Assembly: GCF_022601975.1 (NCBI RefSeq) | Contig: NZ_JAKVIR010000003.1 | Location: forward strand, 186,001 to 250,000 | Reading direction: 5' to 3' | DNA length: 64,000 nucleotides | Source of the DNA: Pontibacter sp. E15-1 | GTDB taxonomy: Bacteria > Bacteroidota > Bacteroidia > Cytophagales > Hymenobacteraceae | The notes under the pieces: generated by a model | What the model was told of the DNA's origin: nothing | Seen by the model: only the letters and a program-made list of their open reading frames with translations | Database searches by the model: none | Position numbers and translations under genes: made by a program | In this document: one piece after another, positions 33,421 through 43,254 of the stretch | Layout of the letters: each line of letters starts with the position of its first letter | How positions within the stretch are numbered: position 1 is the first letter of the stretch

Positions 33421-34038
33421 GTGCATCCTTTCACCTTCGTGCGTCTGCAATACCGCTCCGGCAACTGGGATACCGACCCGCGTATGCCGAGCAATATCCT
33501 GCACTCGCTGATTCAGTATACCACCGTGAAAGTGGAGGAGCAGGAGAAGGTGATTTCGTTGGAAAGCGCTGAGCTGTTTAATTACCCTTTCAGTTATATG
33601 AGCGGGCACAAACTGGTGCAGTTTAACCAGAAGGAGCGGCAGAACTTTGAGGCCTATGTGCGCAACGGCGGCTTTGTGTTTGTGGACGACTGCAACCACG
33701 ACATCGACGGCCTGTTTGCCCGCTCGTTTGAGGAGCAGATGCGGCAGATCTTCGGGGCTAATGCACTGAAGAAAATCCCCAACAACCACAAACTGTACAA
33801 GTCTTTCTTCACGTTTGACGAAGGGCCGCCCACCACCTCGTTCGAACTCAACGGCTGGGGCGACGACCTTGTGCACGACTACCTGAAGGCAATAGAGATT
33901 AACGGCCGCATCGCGGTGCTCTACAGCAACAAAGACTACGGCTGCGAGTGGGACTATGATTTCCGGAACAAGCGCTGGCTGGCCGAAGACAACACCAAGT
34001 TCGGCGTCAACATCATCCTGTACGCGCTGACGAGCTAA
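33421..34038 (+). CDS. DUF4159 domain-containing protein (205 aa)
   Basis: A DUF4159 protein starting at a GTG. Family features: FTFVRLQYRSGNWDTDPRMPSNILHSLIQYTTVKV at the front, then FPYMSGH-like FSYMSGHKLVQFN, and the glutamine-amidotransferase-like RNGGFVFVDDCNHDIDGLFARSFEEQMRQIF. The nucleophile Cys of true amidotransferases is not evident. No signal peptide is visible, though many homologues are exported. It heads an operon with MoxR, DUF58 and BatA-like genes, the usual company of DUF4159. Function unknown. Confidence 0.85.
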   Translation: MHPFTFVRLQYRSGNWDTDPRMPSNILHSLIQYTTVKVEEQEKVISLESAELFNYPFSYMSGHKLVQFNQKERQNFEAYVRNGGFVFVDDCNHDIDGLFARSFEEQMRQIFGANALKKIPNNHKLYKSFFTFDEGPPTTSFELNGWGDDLVHDYLKAIEINGRIAVLYSNKDYGCEWDYDFRNKRWLAEDNTKFGVNIILYALTS

Positions 34039-34078
34039 GTGCGCGCGGCGCTTTAAAGTAGCCATACCCCTTTTTACT

Positions 34079-34101
34079 CCCCTCCTTTTTTCAAGGAGGG
34101 G
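34079..34101. repeat. REP-like hairpin between DUF4159 and moxR
   Basis: CCCCTCCTT and AAGGAGGGG pair around a TTTTC loop, followed by TGCCGCAGGCGGGGTGG. It resembles the GC-rich palindromes at 33162 and 36767 but is a different variant. Confidence 0.65.
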
Positions 34102-34214
34102 TGCCGCAGGCGGGGTGGTTTATTCCATCAAGGAGAAAAGTAAGGCCCCGCCGGCGAGGCGAAAAGCCAGCTAAATGCAAAAAACATACACCATACGTCA
34201 TCATTCAATAGTAA

Positions 34215-35210
<996 letters not shown>

Positions 35211-35238
35211 CGTGCGCAAACTCTAACGCTATAAGTGT

Positions 35239-35793
35239 ATGCAGGAAGAAGTAGATATAGTGAAGATTTCGGAAGAGCAGGTGAAGGTGCTTCGCAACAT
35301 TCTGGGCGAGCGGATTTACTTTCTGTACTCAGACAAGCTGCAGGTAGAGCTGGCGGCGGCGGGCTATGTGTTTTGGGCAAACGGGTTTTCCGTGGCCCTT
35401 TCCACCATCAACCAGCCGCCCGGCCAGTTCAGGACCTATATCAACATCAGCGCCGACTACCGCACCTGCCACAAAGACGCCAGCACCTACTACGAGTTCG
35501 ACGTGAACGTAAGCAGCGCCCCACTCTGGCAGGAGGGCTCCCTGCAGTTCGGCAAGCTCTCCAGCCTCAAGGTTTTCTCCGACCCGATCCTGATGATCGA
35601 GATTTACCAGAACAGCCAGAAGGCGGGCGAGAAAGGGCGCCTGCACGACTGTGCCCTGGTGTTTTACTCGCAAACCCGGAAATACCTGCTGCAGGCGCGG
35701 CAGGAACTGGTAGGCGGGATCAACGTCGCACTGGATGAGGCGATGATCGAAGCCCAGATCAGCCCATTGAAACTACGCTATACCCTTGTCTAA
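35239..35793 (+). CDS. Hypothetical protein of the MoxR operon (184 aa)
   Basis: Not recognised. A soluble mixed alpha/beta protein without signal peptide or membrane segment: an N-terminal helix (EEVDIVKISEEQVKVLRNILGE), a series of strands (YFLYSDKLQVELAAAGYVFWANGFSVAL; FRTYINISADYRTC; YYEFDVNVSS) and a C-terminal helix (YLLQARQELVGGINVALDEAM). It lies 28 bases after moxR, and its last 8 bases overlap the start of the DUF58 gene, so translation is probably coupled. The position suggests an adaptor between the ATPase and the DUF58 protein. Confidence 0.75.
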   Translation: MQEEVDIVKISEEQVKVLRNILGERIYFLYSDKLQVELAAAGYVFWANGFSVALSTINQPPGQFRTYINISADYRTCHKDASTYYEFDVNVSSAPLWQEGSLQFGKLSSLKVFSDPILMIEIYQNSQKAGEKGRLHDCALVFYSQTRKYLLQARQELVGGINVALDEAMIEAQISPLKLRYTLV

Positions 35794-36679
35794 AGAGAAG
35801 TTCATCCGGCCGGAGGTGCTGGCCACGATCAAAGACCTATCGCTGCTGGCCAAAACGGTGGTGGAGGGCTTTATGGCGGGCCAGAACCAGAGCCTGCGGC
35901 GCGGCGCGGGGCTGGAGTTCAGCCAGTACCGCAGCTACCAGCCCGGCGACGACCTGCGGCAGCTCGACTGGAAGATGTTTGCCCGCTCCGACCGCTACTA
36001 CATCCGCGAGGCCGAGGTAGACACCAACATCACGGTGCGGTTTGTGCTGGACGGCAGCGCCTCGATGGGCCACGAAGACACCAACAAGGTGCGCAAGCTG
36101 GAGTATGCGCGTTTTCTGGTGGCCTCGCTGGCGTACCTGGCATCGCTGCAGGGCGATGCGGTGGGCCTGTATGTGCTGCACGCAGACCAGCTGCTCAACC
36201 TCACGCCCCGCTCCGACAACATGCATATGCAGCGTTTCTGGCATCAGCTGAGCGAGGTAGCGCCACAGGGGAAATTCCCGGATGCGCAGGCTGCCAGCAA
36301 CCTTTTCGCGGACCGCAGGCAGAAAGAGCTCACCATTTTCCTGACCGATCTGTATGAGCAGGACGCCGAGATCTCGACGTTGCTCTATAAATTGGGCGCA
36401 CAGCGGCATGAGCTGCTGCTCTTTCACCTGATGGCCCGCAACGAACTGGACTTCAGCTACAGCGGCACCCTCACCTTCGAGGATATGGAGACCGGCCAGA
36501 CGATGCAGGTCAGCACGGACGAGCAGCGCAAAAGCTACCTTGCCCGGCTGCAGGCCTGGCTACAGGAAACAGAGCGCGACATGCGCAGCCGCCAGATCGC
36601 CTACGACCGCTTCGTGACCGACGAGCCGCTGGACAAAGCCCTCCGCGCCTTTCTGCAGAAACGCCTGCTGTTTGGCTAA
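35786..36679 (+). CDS. DUF58 domain-containing protein
   Basis: A 297-residue DUF58 protein starting at a TTG that overlaps the preceding gene by 8 bases. The family core RRGAGLEFSQYRSYQPGDDLRQLDWKMFARSDRYYIREAEVDTN is present, followed by a VWA-like fold whose metal site reads VLDGSASMG (D-x-S-x-S type). Unlike many DUF58 proteins there is no N-terminal membrane helix, so this is a cytoplasmic version. DUF58 proteins are standard MoxR partners. Molecular role not established. Confidence 0.92.
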   Translation: MSKEKFIRPEVLATIKDLSLLAKTVVEGFMAGQNQSLRRGAGLEFSQYRSYQPGDDLRQLDWKMFARSDRYYIREAEVDTNITVRFVLDGSASMGHEDTNKVRKLEYARFLVASLAYLASLQGDAVGLYVLHADQLLNLTPRSDNMHMQRFWHQLSEVAPQGKFPDAQAASNLFADRRQKELTIFLTDLYEQDAEISTLLYKLGAQRHELLLFHLMARNELDFSYSGTLTFEDMETGQTMQVSTDEQRKSYLARLQAWLQETERDMRSRQIAYDRFVTDEPLDKALRAFLQKRLLFG

Positions 36680-36766
36680 TGGTTGAATTGCTGATTATTT
36701 TTTCAAAAATGAAGAATGTGATTTTAATATATCCAAAAGGCAAATTATCAACAGCAGATCATCCCC

Positions 36767-36835
36767 CTGCCCCCTTCAAAAGGGGATGATCATGCACAAG
36801 TGTCTCCTTTTGAAGGAGGCAGGGGGATGACAATC
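36767..36835. repeat. REP-like element between the DUF58 and BatA-like genes
   Basis: An imperfect inverted repeat related to that at 33162-33322. The left half contains ATCCCCCTGCCCCCTTCAAA and the right half ends GGCAGGGGGATGACAATC, 18 bases identical to the end of the other element. Here the arms are only about 20-25 bases apart. Confidence 0.75.
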
Positions 36836-36846
36836 TTTCCAAGAAC

Positions 36847-36867
36847 TAATTTGTAATTCGTAATTCC
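36847..36867. repeat. Short heptad array before the BatA-like gene
   Basis: TAATTTG, TAATTCG, TAATTCC: three 7-base units with TAATT fixed. It ends 6 bases before the TTG start codon of the next gene, in the same position as the array at 33384-33411. Confidence 0.6.
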
Positions 36868-36873
36868 CTAAAA

Positions 36874-38382
36874 TTGACTTTTCTCGCTCCATACTGGCTT
36901 TTCGCGGCTTCCGCCATCATGATTCCCATCGCCATACACCTGTGGAACAAGCGGCAGGGCAAGACGGTGAAGATGGGCAGCCTGCGCTGGCTGGAGGCCT
37001 CGGCGAGCAACCGCTGGAGCAGCATCCGGCTGAACAACGTGTGGCTGCTGTTGCTGCGCTGCCTCATCCTGCTGCTGCTGGCCGTGGCGCTGGCACAGCC
37101 GGTAGTGGTGCGGGCCCCGCAAACTCCCGAAAGCCGCAAGGCCGTGTATGTGGGGCAGGAGTTGCTGTACCGCGCGGCGGCCCGCCAACAGCTGCAGCCC
37201 ACCATCGACGCGCTGTTGCAGCGCGGCTACCAACTTTATACCTATACCCCCGCGTTCAACCCTATCACAAAAGAAAAATGGCAGCAGTTGAACAGCGCGG
37301 GTACCGATTCGGCTATACATAGCAGCGTTAACTACTGGGCTTTGCTGCCTGTGCTGGCCGAAAGGCACCCGCAGCCGCAGGACAGCGTCTGGCTCTTCAC
37401 CTCCGATCAGCAGCGCTATTTTGCGGGTATGCGCCCTGCCACAATCCCCGAAAATTTCCGCTGGTTTCCGGTCGCCTCCGAGGCCAACGCCGCGTGGGTG
37501 CAGGCTGCCGTGCAAACCTCCCCCGATAGTCTGCTGCTGGTAGCGGGCAACGCCACCCGCGACGGCATCGCCTATACCCGCTTCCATACCTCCTCCGATA
37601 TAAAAAGCATTTCCGTCAGCAACCAGCAACTGCAGCTACAACGGCAGAACGACACATTGCAGGCCACACTCTCAGATAAAAGCATCAGCCGTGTGCCGGT
37701 GCAGACGAAGCCGCTGCGGGTTACGCTGCTGGCCGACGAGGCGCAGGAGCCGGAACTGCGGTACCTGCAGGCTGCGCTCCAGGCCATCGACAGCTATACC
37801 CAGCGCCCCATCCGCATCGCCCGGGCACAGGACACTGCCGCAGCAGACTGGGTGTTCTGGCTGCGCAACGGGGCAGTGCCGCCGCAACTGCAGCAACAGG
37901 TGGCGGAACGGGGGCTGCAGCTCTGGGTGCAGTCGGGGGGGGCGCCCACCACCATCAAAACCAGTATGGCAACAAGTGCCGAAGTAGTGGAGGTGCGCAA
38001 GTTTCACCTTGCCCCCGTGCGCCAGGCGCAGCAAACCGTTTGGGCAACCGCCAACGGCGAGGCCTTGCTCACGGTGCAGCCCGTGGGCAGGGGGCAGGTA
38101 TATACTTTCCGGAGCGGGTTTGGCCCTAGTTGGAGTGGGTTGGGGCAGAGCACCCTGCTGCCGGACCTGCTGCTGCCCCTGCTCTTTCCGCAACAGGACA
38201 GGGAGCTACATGATGTGCGGGCACTTGGCGAGCAGCAACTCATCCCGGCCCGCAAAGCGGCTGTAACCGCGCAAAAAGCCCCGGTGGCGCAGCAAGAGAA
38301 GCTGTTGCCATGGGTTGTGTTAGCGGCTTTTGTCTTATTTTTGATCGAAAGGTTTATCGCCGGGAGGCGCGCGAAAGGATAG
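36874..38382 (+). CDS. BatA/aerotolerance-type membrane protein (502 aa)
   Basis: Starts at a TTG and opens MTFLAPYWLFAASAIMIPIAIHLWNKRQGKTVKMGSLRWLEAS, the BatA N-terminal domain, with a second membrane helix (LLLLRCLILLLLAVALAQPVVV). A large periplasmic part follows (residues ~85-470). A last helix (LLPWVVLAAFVLFLIERFIAGRRAKG) returns to the membrane. The VWA metal site of true BatA is absent. Inner-membrane scaffold of the MoxR/DUF58 operon; function unknown. The next gene begins 2 bases after its stop. Confidence 0.85.
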   Translation: MTFLAPYWLFAASAIMIPIAIHLWNKRQGKTVKMGSLRWLEASASNRWSSIRLNNVWLLLLRCLILLLLAVALAQPVVVRAPQTPESRKAVYVGQELLYRAAARQQLQPTIDALLQRGYQLYTYTPAFNPITKEKWQQLNSAGTDSAIHSSVNYWALLPVLAERHPQPQDSVWLFTSDQQRYFAGMRPATIPENFRWFPVASEANAAWVQAAVQTSPDSLLLVAGNATRDGIAYTRFHTSSDIKSISVSNQQLQLQRQNDTLQATLSDKSISRVPVQTKPLRVTLLADEAQEPELRYLQAALQAIDSYTQRPIRIARAQDTAAADWVFWLRNGAVPPQLQQQVAERGLQLWVQSGGAPTTIKTSMATSAEVVEVRKFHLAPVRQAQQTVWATANGEALLTVQPVGRGQVYTFRSGFGPSWSGLGQSTLLPDLLLPLLFPQQDRELHDVRALGEQQLIPARKAAVTAQKAPVAQQEKLLPWVVLAAFVLFLIERFIAGRRAKG

Positions 38383-38384
38383 GT

Positions 38385-40577
38385 ATGGCTTTGGAAAACA
38401 GCATTCAGGCGTTGCACCGGATTCGTAGGCAGTATGTGCGGGCGAAGGGGCTGCTCTATGCCCTGCAGGCGCTGGCGGCCCTGCTGTTGGGTATGGCGCT
38501 GCTGCATACCTGGGGCCAGGTGCCTGTGTTCGCGGGGGCGGCCGCAGCCCTGATGCTGGGGGCGGCAGGGTATATGGCCTGGCACTGGCACAGCCTCCGG
38601 AAAACGGACGTGCAGCAGGTGGCCCGGCACCTCAACCGGCAGTACCCGGCGCTGGAAGACAGCACCGCGCTGCTGCTCCGCCACCCCGATTCCCTGAACC
38701 TGCTGGAGCGGCTGCAACAACAGAAAGTAGCCGGGAAACTGCAGGAACTTCATCCGGAGAAAGAAAAGACCTTTAGCCTCCGCGGCACCGCCACGTATGT
38801 GGTGCTGGGTCTGGCGCTGGCGCTTTCCGCCGGGATTTTATACCTCCCGGCCGCACCAATTCCCTCTAAAGAGGCCCCGGAAAAGATACAGGTCAGCTTT
38901 CCGGGCGCACCCGCCCCGGCGGCAGACACCGCCACCGTAATTGAGAAAGTCGACATCACGATCACGCCGCCTGCTTATACAGGCAAACGCACCTACATGG
39001 CGGAGGGGCTGAACCTCAAAGTAGCGGAGGGGGCCACCGTCAGCTGGCGCATCCGAACCAACAGGCCAGCCAAAGCCCTGCAGCTGGTGCTAAACGAAAC
39101 AGCCCCGACTAACCTGAAGGCCAGGGAGAATGTGTATACCCTGGCGCGCAGCTTCTCTTCGCCCGCGGTATACCACTTTCGCCTTAATGGCCAGCAGTCG
39201 GCATTTTATACCCTCGAGATCATCCCGGACGAGCCACCGGCCATCCAGGTGCAACACCCGAAGCAGTATACCGAGATTCTGTTTGGCCAGCCGCAGCGCA
39301 TAAATGTGCGCGCCCAGTTCTCCGACGATTACGGCATCCGGGAGGCAACCATGGTCGCCACCGTGGCCAAGGGCTCGGGGGAGGCGGTAAAGTTCCGGGA
39401 GCAGGAAATCAGCCTTGGCTTGCAAGGCACCCGCCGCAGCTTTGCCATCAACAAAACCCTGGACCTTAAGCAACTGGGCATGACGTATGGCGACGAGCTG
39501 TATTTTTACCTGCAGGCACGGGACAACCACCGCGGCTATACCCGCTCCGAAACGTATTTTGTGCAGATCGAGGACACCACCATCGTCGAGTCGTCCTTTG
39601 ACATGTCGATGGGCGTGAACCCGGTGCCGGAGTATTTCCGGAGCCAGCGCCAGATCATCCTCGACACCGAAAAGCTGCTGAAGGAACAGAAAAGCATCTC
39701 CCGCGCCGCCTTTGAGGAGCGCTCGAACAACATCGGCGTGGACCAGAAGCTGCTGCGCCTGCGCTACGGCAAGTTTCTGGGCGAGGAGTCTGCGTCGGGC
39801 ATCGGGCCGGGAGGCGGCATACCGGAAGGCGCTGAGGGCCACGACGAGGCCATGCACGCTGCCGGAGACGGGCACGACCATCCGGAGTTTGAGAACCAGA
39901 ACGACCCGCAGGCGCTCCTCGACCCCTATGTGCACAAGCATGACCAGGAAGACGAGGCCACCATTTTTGAGCCTGCCGTGAAAGCAAAACTGAAGGGATC
40001 GCTGGCGCAAATGTGGGAGGCCGAGCTGCGCCTGCGCACGCACAAGCCAAAAGAGGCACTGCCCTTCGAGTACAAGGCGCTGCGCATGCTGAAGGAGGTG
40101 CAACAGTCGCAGCGGGCGTATGTGGCCAAGACCAGCTTCGAGGCCCCGCCCCTGAAAGAACCCGAACTGCGCCTGTCGGGGGAACTGAACAAGATCACGC
40201 CGCTGGCTGAGCGGCAAACGATCGAAAACGAGACGGAGCTGCCCCATACCCGGGCGGTCCTGGCCTGGCTGGAGCGCTACCGGCAAAGCGGCAGGTATAA
40301 ACCGACGGACGCGCAGGTGCTGGAGCTGGCAGGGCAGGAGTTGGCCCGGCAGGCACTGCGCAACGGATCGGGGAATAATTTGCGCGCGTTGCAGGATTTG
40401 CGGCAGGTCATCACGGAAGTGAAAGCAGGGAAGCGTTTGTGCCCTGCCTGCCTGGCCGCAGTGGAGCGGGCATGGGTGGCAGGGCTGCCACCAGCAGAGC
40501 AAACCCCGCAGCCGCAAACGGCACGGCGAGGCAAATTGGCCCACGAGTATATGGAAAGGCTGCAGCAGAAAAAGTAA
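38385..40577 (+). CDS. DUF4175-like membrane protein (730 aa)
   Basis: Two membrane helices near the N-terminus (~22-65: GLLYALQALAALLLGMALLH, VFAGAAAALMLGAAGYMAW) and a third at ~145-165, then a periplasmic region with Ig-like stretches (ITPPAYTGKRTYMAEGLNLKVAEGATVSW; VRAQFSDDYGIREATMVA), and a long helical C-terminal part (LLKEQKSISRAAFEERSNNIGVDQKLLRLRYGKF). This layout fits the DUF4175 group found with MoxR/BatA genes. A His/Asp-rich segment (~480-530, EGHDEAMHAAGDGHDHPEFENQNDP) could bind metal. ATG 38385, just after the previous stop, is chosen over an overlapping upstream start at 38310. Confidence 0.78.
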   Translation: MALENSIQALHRIRRQYVRAKGLLYALQALAALLLGMALLHTWGQVPVFAGAAAALMLGAAGYMAWHWHSLRKTDVQQVARHLNRQYPALEDSTALLLRHPDSLNLLERLQQQKVAGKLQELHPEKEKTFSLRGTATYVVLGLALALSAGILYLPAAPIPSKEAPEKIQVSFPGAPAPAADTATVIEKVDITITPPAYTGKRTYMAEGLNLKVAEGATVSWRIRTNRPAKALQLVLNETAPTNLKARENVYTLARSFSSPAVYHFRLNGQQSAFYTLEIIPDEPPAIQVQHPKQYTEILFGQPQRINVRAQFSDDYGIREATMVATVAKGSGEAVKFREQEISLGLQGTRRSFAINKTLDLKQLGMTYGDELYFYLQARDNHRGYTRSETYFVQIEDTTIVESSFDMSMGVNPVPEYFRSQRQIILDTEKLLKEQKSISRAAFEERSNNIGVDQKLLRLRYGKFLGEESASGIGPGGGIPEGAEGHDEAMHAAGDGHDHPEFENQNDPQALLDPYVHKHDQEDEATIFEPAVKAKLKGSLAQMWEAELRLRTHKPKEALPFEYKALRMLKEVQQSQRAYVAKTSFEAPPLKEPELRLSGELNKITPLAERQTIENETELPHTRAVLAWLERYRQSGRYKPTDAQVLELAGQELARQALRNGSGNNLRALQDLRQVITEVKAGKRLCPACLAAVERAWVAGLPPAEQTPQPQTARRGKLAHEYMERLQQKK

Positions 40578-40627
40578 AGGCGAGTGAGACGGAAATCACA
40601 GCGATGGCATCATCGTTTGTATTCATT

Positions 40628-40721
40628 TGTCATCCTGAAAGAAACTTGGCAGCCGTAGCGGGCCTCTTTCCCCGGCAGGTTAAGCTGACGCAACTTGCCG
40701 CAAGATCCTTTCAGGATGACA
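40628..40721. repeat. Inverted repeat element between the DUF4175 and YdeI-like genes
   Basis: TGTCATCCTGAAAG (40628-40641) and CTTTCAGGATGACA (40708-40721) are exact reverse complements, 66 bases apart. The right end reads AAGATCCTTTCAGGATGACA. No gene lies within it. Confidence 0.75.
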
Positions 40722-40767
40722 GCGTGAGAAATAAGAAGAAGCAAAAAAATAATATCAAATATAACGC

Positions 40768-41262
40768 ATGACACACTTCCAAACCCACATCGGCCTGCTC
40801 ACGCACCTGCCCGGCATGCACTATTTGGAGGTGCCGAAGGAGGTGGCACAAGCGCTTGAAGCGGGCCGCCTGCACTGCACCGTAAACGGCAAGCTCACTT
40901 TCCAGTGTGGGTTGGTGGCGCTGGGAGAGGGAAAAGCCTATATCACCATCAGCAAAAAGCGCATGCAGGAGCTGGAGGTTAAGCTGGGCAGCACTGTAGC
41001 GGTAGCGCTGGAGAAAGACGACAGCCCCTACGGAACAGAGGTCCCCGCCGAGATGGCCGAGCTGCTGCGGCAGGACGAGGAAGGCAACAGACGGTTTCTG
41101 TTGCTCAAGCCCGGCATGCAGCGCTATATGCTGCACCACGTTGGGGCGGTAAAGAACCCCCAGCTTCGCGTAGACCGCGCCATCACCTTAATCGAAAACC
41201 TGAAAAAGCTGCCGGAGGGGAAGGAGAACTTCCGGGCCATGCTTGGCCTGCCTCCGCGTTAA
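40768..41262 (+). CDS. DUF1905/YdeI-like protein (164 aa)
   Basis: A soluble protein in two parts. Residues ~18-90 form a DUF1905-type barrel (LHCTVNGKLTFQCGLVALGEGKAYITISKKRMQELEVKLGSTVAVALEKDDSPYG), followed by VPAEMAELLRQDEEGNRRFLLLKPGMQRYMLHHVGAVKNPQLRVDRAITLIENLKKL, the YdeI/OmpD-associated C-terminal helix pattern. Such proteins are small and of unknown or loosely defined function. It lies inside the MoxR operon, 12 bases before the last gene, and has no obvious connection with it. Confidence 0.8.
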   Translation: MTHFQTHIGLLTHLPGMHYLEVPKEVAQALEAGRLHCTVNGKLTFQCGLVALGEGKAYITISKKRMQELEVKLGSTVAVALEKDDSPYGTEVPAEMAELLRQDEEGNRRFLLLKPGMQRYMLHHVGAVKNPQLRVDRAITLIENLKKLPEGKENFRAMLGLPPR

Positions 41263-41274
41263 TCCATACCTGCC

Positions 41275-43074
41275 ATGATGCAACTTACCTGGCTTCTTGC
41301 CATTCCTATGCTGGCGCTGCTGCTGTGGCTGGCCTGGCGAAGGCCCAACCGGCAACGGCTGGCAGCTCGGCTGCTGGCCAGTGGCGTGGCCGTGGCCAGT
41401 CTGGTGCTGCTGGTTTTTCCGCCCGCCACCAAACAGGCGATCAGCCCCGGCACCGCCATACTGTTAACCGAGGGGTATAACCCCGACACGCTCCGGCAGC
41501 TGCTTGGGCAGGCACAGGCTAAACCGGAAGTCTACAGCTACCGCACGTCCGCCGACAAGGCCACGCCCCTGGAAAGCCTTTACCTGCTGCGGAAAAAACA
41601 GCCGGGCCTTGTCCGGGTGCACCTGTTGGGGTATGGCGTAAGAGGGGCTGAACTTCAGGCACTGCATGGCCTGCAGGTAAAGGCGCACCTGGCTGCCGAG
41701 GCAGAGGGTATGGCCGCAGTGCATTGGCCCGAAAGCGTGACGCTGGGCGAGGCCGTAGAGGTATCGGGCAGGTATAAAGTTGCAGGGAAGAACGGAGCAA
41801 GGTTATACCTACAGGCGGCTGGACAGGCACAGGACTCGGCAGTAGCAACAGCAGACACGACTACCCGTTTCGGGTTGCGCTATACCCCAAAGCAGACAGG
41901 TCAGTTTATATATACCATCCTGCGAAAGTCGGGCGGAACAACGGATACGCTGGGGCAGGTACCGGTGCAGGTAAAGCCCGTGAAAGCGCTGGGCGTGTTG
42001 CTGCTGGCCTCTTCGCCGCTCTTCGAGTTCCGGTTTCTGAAGAATCACCTAGCGGCGCAACAGCACGGGGTAGCACTCCGCACTGCCGTCAGCAAGGGCA
42101 TCTACCAACAAGAGTGGCTAAACATGCCCCGCACCAGCCTCGACCGCCTCACGCCCAAGCTCCTGCAGCAGTTTGACGTCGTGCTCACGGAGCCACAGGC
42201 ATTACAGCTGCTATCTGCCACAGAGCGGGCCACCCTGCAGCGTGCCGTAACCGAGGAGGGGCTGGGTGTGCTCACCATCTCTAATGCCCCTGCCACCCAA
42301 CGCAGTACGGCTTTCTTTACCTCGTTTCAGATGGAACGACGCTCCCGTCAGGACGCGCGCAGCACCCGCGCCTCCTGGGCCGACAACGCTCCCGCCTCCG
42401 TCACCGCCGCACCTTATTCCCTGGTGCGCACGACAGCGGTTACGGGTCTGGTGGCCGGGCAACCGGGCCAACTGTTAGCGGCGGCAAAGCGGGCGGGTTG
42501 GGGAAAGGTGGCGCTCAGCCTGGTGCCCCAAACGTTTCCGTGGCAACTGGAGGGGCAGCAAGCGGTATACGCCAGCTATTGGGCTAGTTTGCTGTCGGGG
42601 GTGGCGCGGCAGGAGGTGCAGGACAGGTTCTGGCAGCTCTCGGACCCGCAGGTGCCGCAGCCTAATCAGCCTCTCACACTCACATTCACTGATTATACCA
42701 CTCCATACCCTGCCTTGCCAGCCGCCACCGTCATGCGCCTTGCCGACTCGTCCACGGTAGACTTGCCGCTGGCGCAAAACCCGGTGCAACCTGCGCAGTT
42801 CAGCGGCACCTTCCGGCCCCACCGCAGTGGCTGGCACCGCGCCCAGGCACCGGATACCGCGCCTTATTTCTTTTTTGTGCAGGATACTTCCGACTGGGTT
42901 TTCGCAGATTTGCAGGCGAGGCGGCAGGAAACGCAGGCTTTCCTGGCACAGCAGCAGGCTTCCCCTACAGCCGATGGCGCCATTGCCTATACCCAAAAGC
43001 CCCTGCCACTCCTGTGGTTCTTCCTGCTGTTTGTGCTAAGCAGCGGCTTTTTGTGGCTGGAGGAAAAGTTCTGA
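41275..43074 (+). CDS. Membrane protein ending the MoxR/BatA operon (599 aa)
   Basis: Two N-terminal membrane helices (WLLAIPMLALLLWLAW; LLASGVAVASLVLLVFPP), a long periplasmic region of beta-sandwich type (VTLGEAVEVSGRYKVAGKNGARLYLQAAG ... TGQFIYTILRKSGGTTDTLGQVPVQVKP), then an amidotransferase-like alpha/beta segment (ALGVLLLASSPLFEFRFLKNHLAAQQHGV ... LLQQFDVVLTEPQALQLL), and a C-terminal helix (LPLLWFFLLFVLSSGFLWLEEKF). This is the topology of the VWA-less BatA-type partners that end such operons. No catalytic residue could be named. Function unknown. Confidence 0.78.
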   Translation: MMQLTWLLAIPMLALLLWLAWRRPNRQRLAARLLASGVAVASLVLLVFPPATKQAISPGTAILLTEGYNPDTLRQLLGQAQAKPEVYSYRTSADKATPLESLYLLRKKQPGLVRVHLLGYGVRGAELQALHGLQVKAHLAAEAEGMAAVHWPESVTLGEAVEVSGRYKVAGKNGARLYLQAAGQAQDSAVATADTTTRFGLRYTPKQTGQFIYTILRKSGGTTDTLGQVPVQVKPVKALGVLLLASSPLFEFRFLKNHLAAQQHGVALRTAVSKGIYQQEWLNMPRTSLDRLTPKLLQQFDVVLTEPQALQLLSATERATLQRAVTEEGLGVLTISNAPATQRSTAFFTSFQMERRSRQDARSTRASWADNAPASVTAAPYSLVRTTAVTGLVAGQPGQLLAAAKRAGWGKVALSLVPQTFPWQLEGQQAVYASYWASLLSGVARQEVQDRFWQLSDPQVPQPNQPLTLTFTDYTTPYPALPAATVMRLADSSTVDLPLAQNPVQPAQFSGTFRPHRSGWHRAQAPDTAPYFFFVQDTSDWVFADLQARRQETQAFLAQQQASPTADGAIAYTQKPLPLLWFFLLFVLSSGFLWLEEKF

Positions 43075-43102
43075 TCTTTCTGGATATTGGCCTTCCCGGA
43101 TA

Positions 43103-43196
43103 GCTGAACTTCCCGGATACTGATATTCTCGGGCACTGGTCTTCTCAGGCACTGCATTCTCAGATGTTGATATTCTCGGGCACTGCATTCCCAGAC
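43103..43196. repeat. Degenerate 16-base tandem repeat
   Basis: Consecutive units: GCTGAACTTCCCGGAT (43103), ACTGATATTCTCGGGC (43119), ACTGGTCTTCTCAGGC (43135), ACTGCATTCTCAGATG (43151), TTGATATTCTCGGGC (43167, 15 bases), ACTGCATTCCCAGAC (43182, 15 bases). It lies between two convergent operons. A 7-base inverted repeat (CTCACAG at 43198, CTGTGAG at 43217) follows and may help terminate transcription. Confidence 0.8.
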
Positions 43197-43254
43197 ACTC
43201 ACAGGACCTTCGGACACTGTGAGGTCAGGTCAGGTCGGGGGTATGGGACGGGTG

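Noticed and set aside
39090..40544. 484-codon minus-strand frame opposite the DUF4175-like gene
   Set aside because: Shadow rich in Leu/Arg/His/Gln without domain features.
43103..43196. CRISPR array
   Set aside because: Units of 15-16 bases are directly adjacent with no spacers and no cas genes.
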